A stretch of DNA of 64,000 nt from assembly GCA_016708345.1 (NCBI GenBank), contig JADJFX010000003.1, forward strand, positions 1 through 64,000, written 5' to 3'. The notes below the pieces were generated by a model. It was given only the letters and a program-made list of their open reading frames with translations, did not search any database and was not told where the DNA came from. This DNA comes from Candidatus Rhodoferax bjergmarkensis (GTDB lineage Bacteria > Pseudomonadota > Gammaproteobacteria > Burkholderiales > Burkholderiaceae_C). Made by a program: the position numbers and the translations under genes. Below are positions 62,898 through 64,000 of this stretch, piece by piece; within the stretch, counting starts at the first letter, position 1, and the number at the start of each line of letters is the position of its first letter.

Positions 62898-63844
62898 CAG
62901 TCTCCCGAGGCACCACCGCCACCAAAATCGCCTCCCCCGCCGGAGCTAAAACCGCCACCATCACTCGAACTCGAATCACCATCCCAAGCACCCCCAACGC
63001 CACCGCCACCAGAATTCCAACTGTCCACACCATGTCCACCCTGGCGCTGCGGGAAGCTTGAAAAAAGTGCGAAAAGCAGCGCAACGAATGCGGCGATGGC
63101 GGCGATAAACAGGCTGGCGGTGATGGACAGGGCAAGTGCTCCCACCGACGCTCCGGTCACCAAGGCACCCAGCTTGGAGCCCAAGATGCTGCGCGCGACA
63201 CCGGCAAGCAATGGCATCGCTATGAACATAAATATAGCCAGATCGATCCATTGAAAATCACCGTCACCTTCATTGGCCGCTTGGACAGCGGGCGCTGGCA
63301 AGGCTTCACCGGCGATCAACTTCATCAGCTGCTCCGTGCCCGCCTCCAGCCCGCCTGCGAAATCGTTTGCTTTGAAGCGAGGTGTGATGAGTTCACTGAT
63401 GATGCGTTTGGCGGCAAGATCTGCAATAGCGCCTTCCAGTGCCTTGGCCACTTCGATTCGAATTTTTCGATCGTTTTTGGCAACCACCACCAGCACGCCG
63501 TCGCCGATCTCGCGTCGGCCAATCTTCCAAGTGTTGGCGACTCGGTTGGCGTAGCTGGCAATATCCTCTGGCTGTGTCGTCGGCACCAAAAGGACAACCA
63601 ATTGTGCGCCGCGGCTTTGTTCAAATGCGGCGAGCTTTGCCTCCAATTGCAGACGTTGCGCCCCGTCCAAGGTGCCCGTGCTGTCCACCACATGGCCAGT
63701 CAGTGCAGGTACCGCCAGTTGCCCAAAGGCGGAAGTTAACGTGCACAGGAGGGCACAGCAAGCAGCAACCCAGTAAGCAGGCCAGCGCAAACCCTTTACG
63801 AGCCGAAGCCACGGTCGCTGGATCAATTGGGCGAACACGCTCAA
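62894..63844 (-). CDS. YgcG/TPM-family membrane protein with glycine-rich tail
   Basis: The 316-residue protein has a signal or anchor region ('YWVAACCALLCTLTSAFGQL') and a TPM domain ('GHVVDSTGTLDGAQRLQLEAKLAAFEQSRGAQLVVLLV', 'IGDGVLVVVAKNDRKIRIEVAKALEGAI'). Two TM helices follow (~205-255), then a C-terminal Gly/Ser-rich tail ('GGGGDFGGGGASGDW') characteristic of YgcG proteins. It is presumably localised to the inner membrane with the TPM domain outside. LemA lies just upstream on the same strand. Confidence 0.87.
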   Translation of the reverse strand: MSVFAQLIQRPWLRLVKGLRWPAYWVAACCALLCTLTSAFGQLAVPALTGHVVDSTGTLDGAQRLQLEAKLAAFEQSRGAQLVVLLVPTTQPEDIASYANRVANTWKIGRREIGDGVLVVVAKNDRKIRIEVAKALEGAIADLAAKRIISELITPRFKANDFAGGLEAGTEQLMKLIAGEALPAPAVQAANEGDGDFQWIDLAIFMFIAMPLLAGVARSILGSKLGALVTGASVGALALSITASLFIAAIAAFVALLFALFSSFPQRQGGHGVDSWNSGGGGVGGAWDGDSSSSDGGGFSSGGGGDFGGGGASGDW

Positions 63845-63865
63845 GGCCTGAAGGCTAATAAGTAG

Positions 63866-64000
63866 TTACTTCTTGGTGAAGTCGATGGTCGGCGGGGTGG
63901 CGATGGTGGCCTCATTTTGCACAGCAAACGTCGGCTTGGGCTGGTAGCTGAACAACATGGCTGTCAGGTTGCTGGGAAAGCTGCGTGCCAGCACGTTGTA
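63866..64000 (-). CDS. lemA: LemA family protein, C-terminal fragment
   Basis: The minus strand encodes the last 44 residues, starting 'YNVLARSFPSNLTAMLFSYQ', followed by 'PKPTFAVQNEATIATPPTIDF' in part and ending 'TKK' before TAA at 63868-63866. The rest lies beyond the window. LemA-TPM-TPM order is typical. Confidence 0.82.
   Translation of the reverse strand, partial: YNVLARSFPSNLTAMLFSYQPKPTFAVQNEATIATPPTIDFTKK

Overview
The window is a bacterial chromosome segment of roughly 58-60% GC. Gene content and order point to a betaproteobacterium of the Burkholderiales, most likely Comamonadaceae (Rhodoferax-like). The signs are the full atpIBEFHAGDC operon, creBCD, a DUF2760-Hsp70-Hsp70 cluster, a DUF3567 gene, and many copies of a ~60-bp palindromic element whose core reads like TAGCTGCTTGCGC. 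The genus is an inference. I saw no tRNA, rRNA, CRISPR array or intact insertion sequence.

Layout. 1-6.9 kb: a two-partner-secretion pair, made of a giant exoprotein that ends in a caspase-like peptidase domain and its frameshifted FhaC-type transporter. 7-11 kb: a beta-propeller lipoprotein (frameshifted) diverging from a DUF6502 gene plus a lipoprotein; the two promoters share one palindromic operator. 11-19 kb: a protein built of three 171-residue repeats, a small membrane protein, and a DUF1800/DUF1501 pair. 19-25 kb: an IS630 remnant, a Nudix-MBL fusion, a twin-receiver protein, an AAA_14/DUF4143 ATPase with an apparently leaderless, operator-covered promoter, and a Cache-GGDEF protein. 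25-32 kb: an ankyrin gene lying between two copies of the last 44 bp of glcD, then glcD, a one-pass membrane protein and an amidase (frameshifted). 32-41 kb: a second GGDEF protein, psd, a nucleotidyltransferase-fold gene behind a perfect inverted repeat, purU, a ChaN lipoprotein, DUF3567, DUF3108 (internal stop) and a fumarylacetoacetate-hydrolase family gene. 41-46.7 kb: the Hsp70 cluster, ending in an abnormal G/C-rich tract. 46.8-50.4 kb: creBCD with a canonical cre tag. 50.5-55 kb: DUF2855, a lipoprotein, a thioredoxin-like protein, lipB and a YbeD homologue. 55-62.3 kb: the F1Fo ATP synthase operon with a strong terminator. 62.4-64 kb: a LemA/TPM operon.

How the genes work together. Three blocks are clear functional units: the ATP synthase operon, the CreBC two-component system with its target creD, and the two-partner secretion pair. 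Two diguanylate cyclases, both with an intact GGEEF motif and I-site, suggest c-di-GMP signalling. Two things stand out beyond routine annotation. First, the palindromic element has entered reading frames in at least four genes without breaking them, much like Rickettsia palindromic elements. Second, several genes have palindromes placed exactly over the promoter or start codon.

Quality caution. Five genes carry single-base indels or a stop, mostly in short G/C runs, and the tract at 46358-46580 looks like an assembly artefact. Some of the 'pseudogenes' may therefore be sequencing errors.
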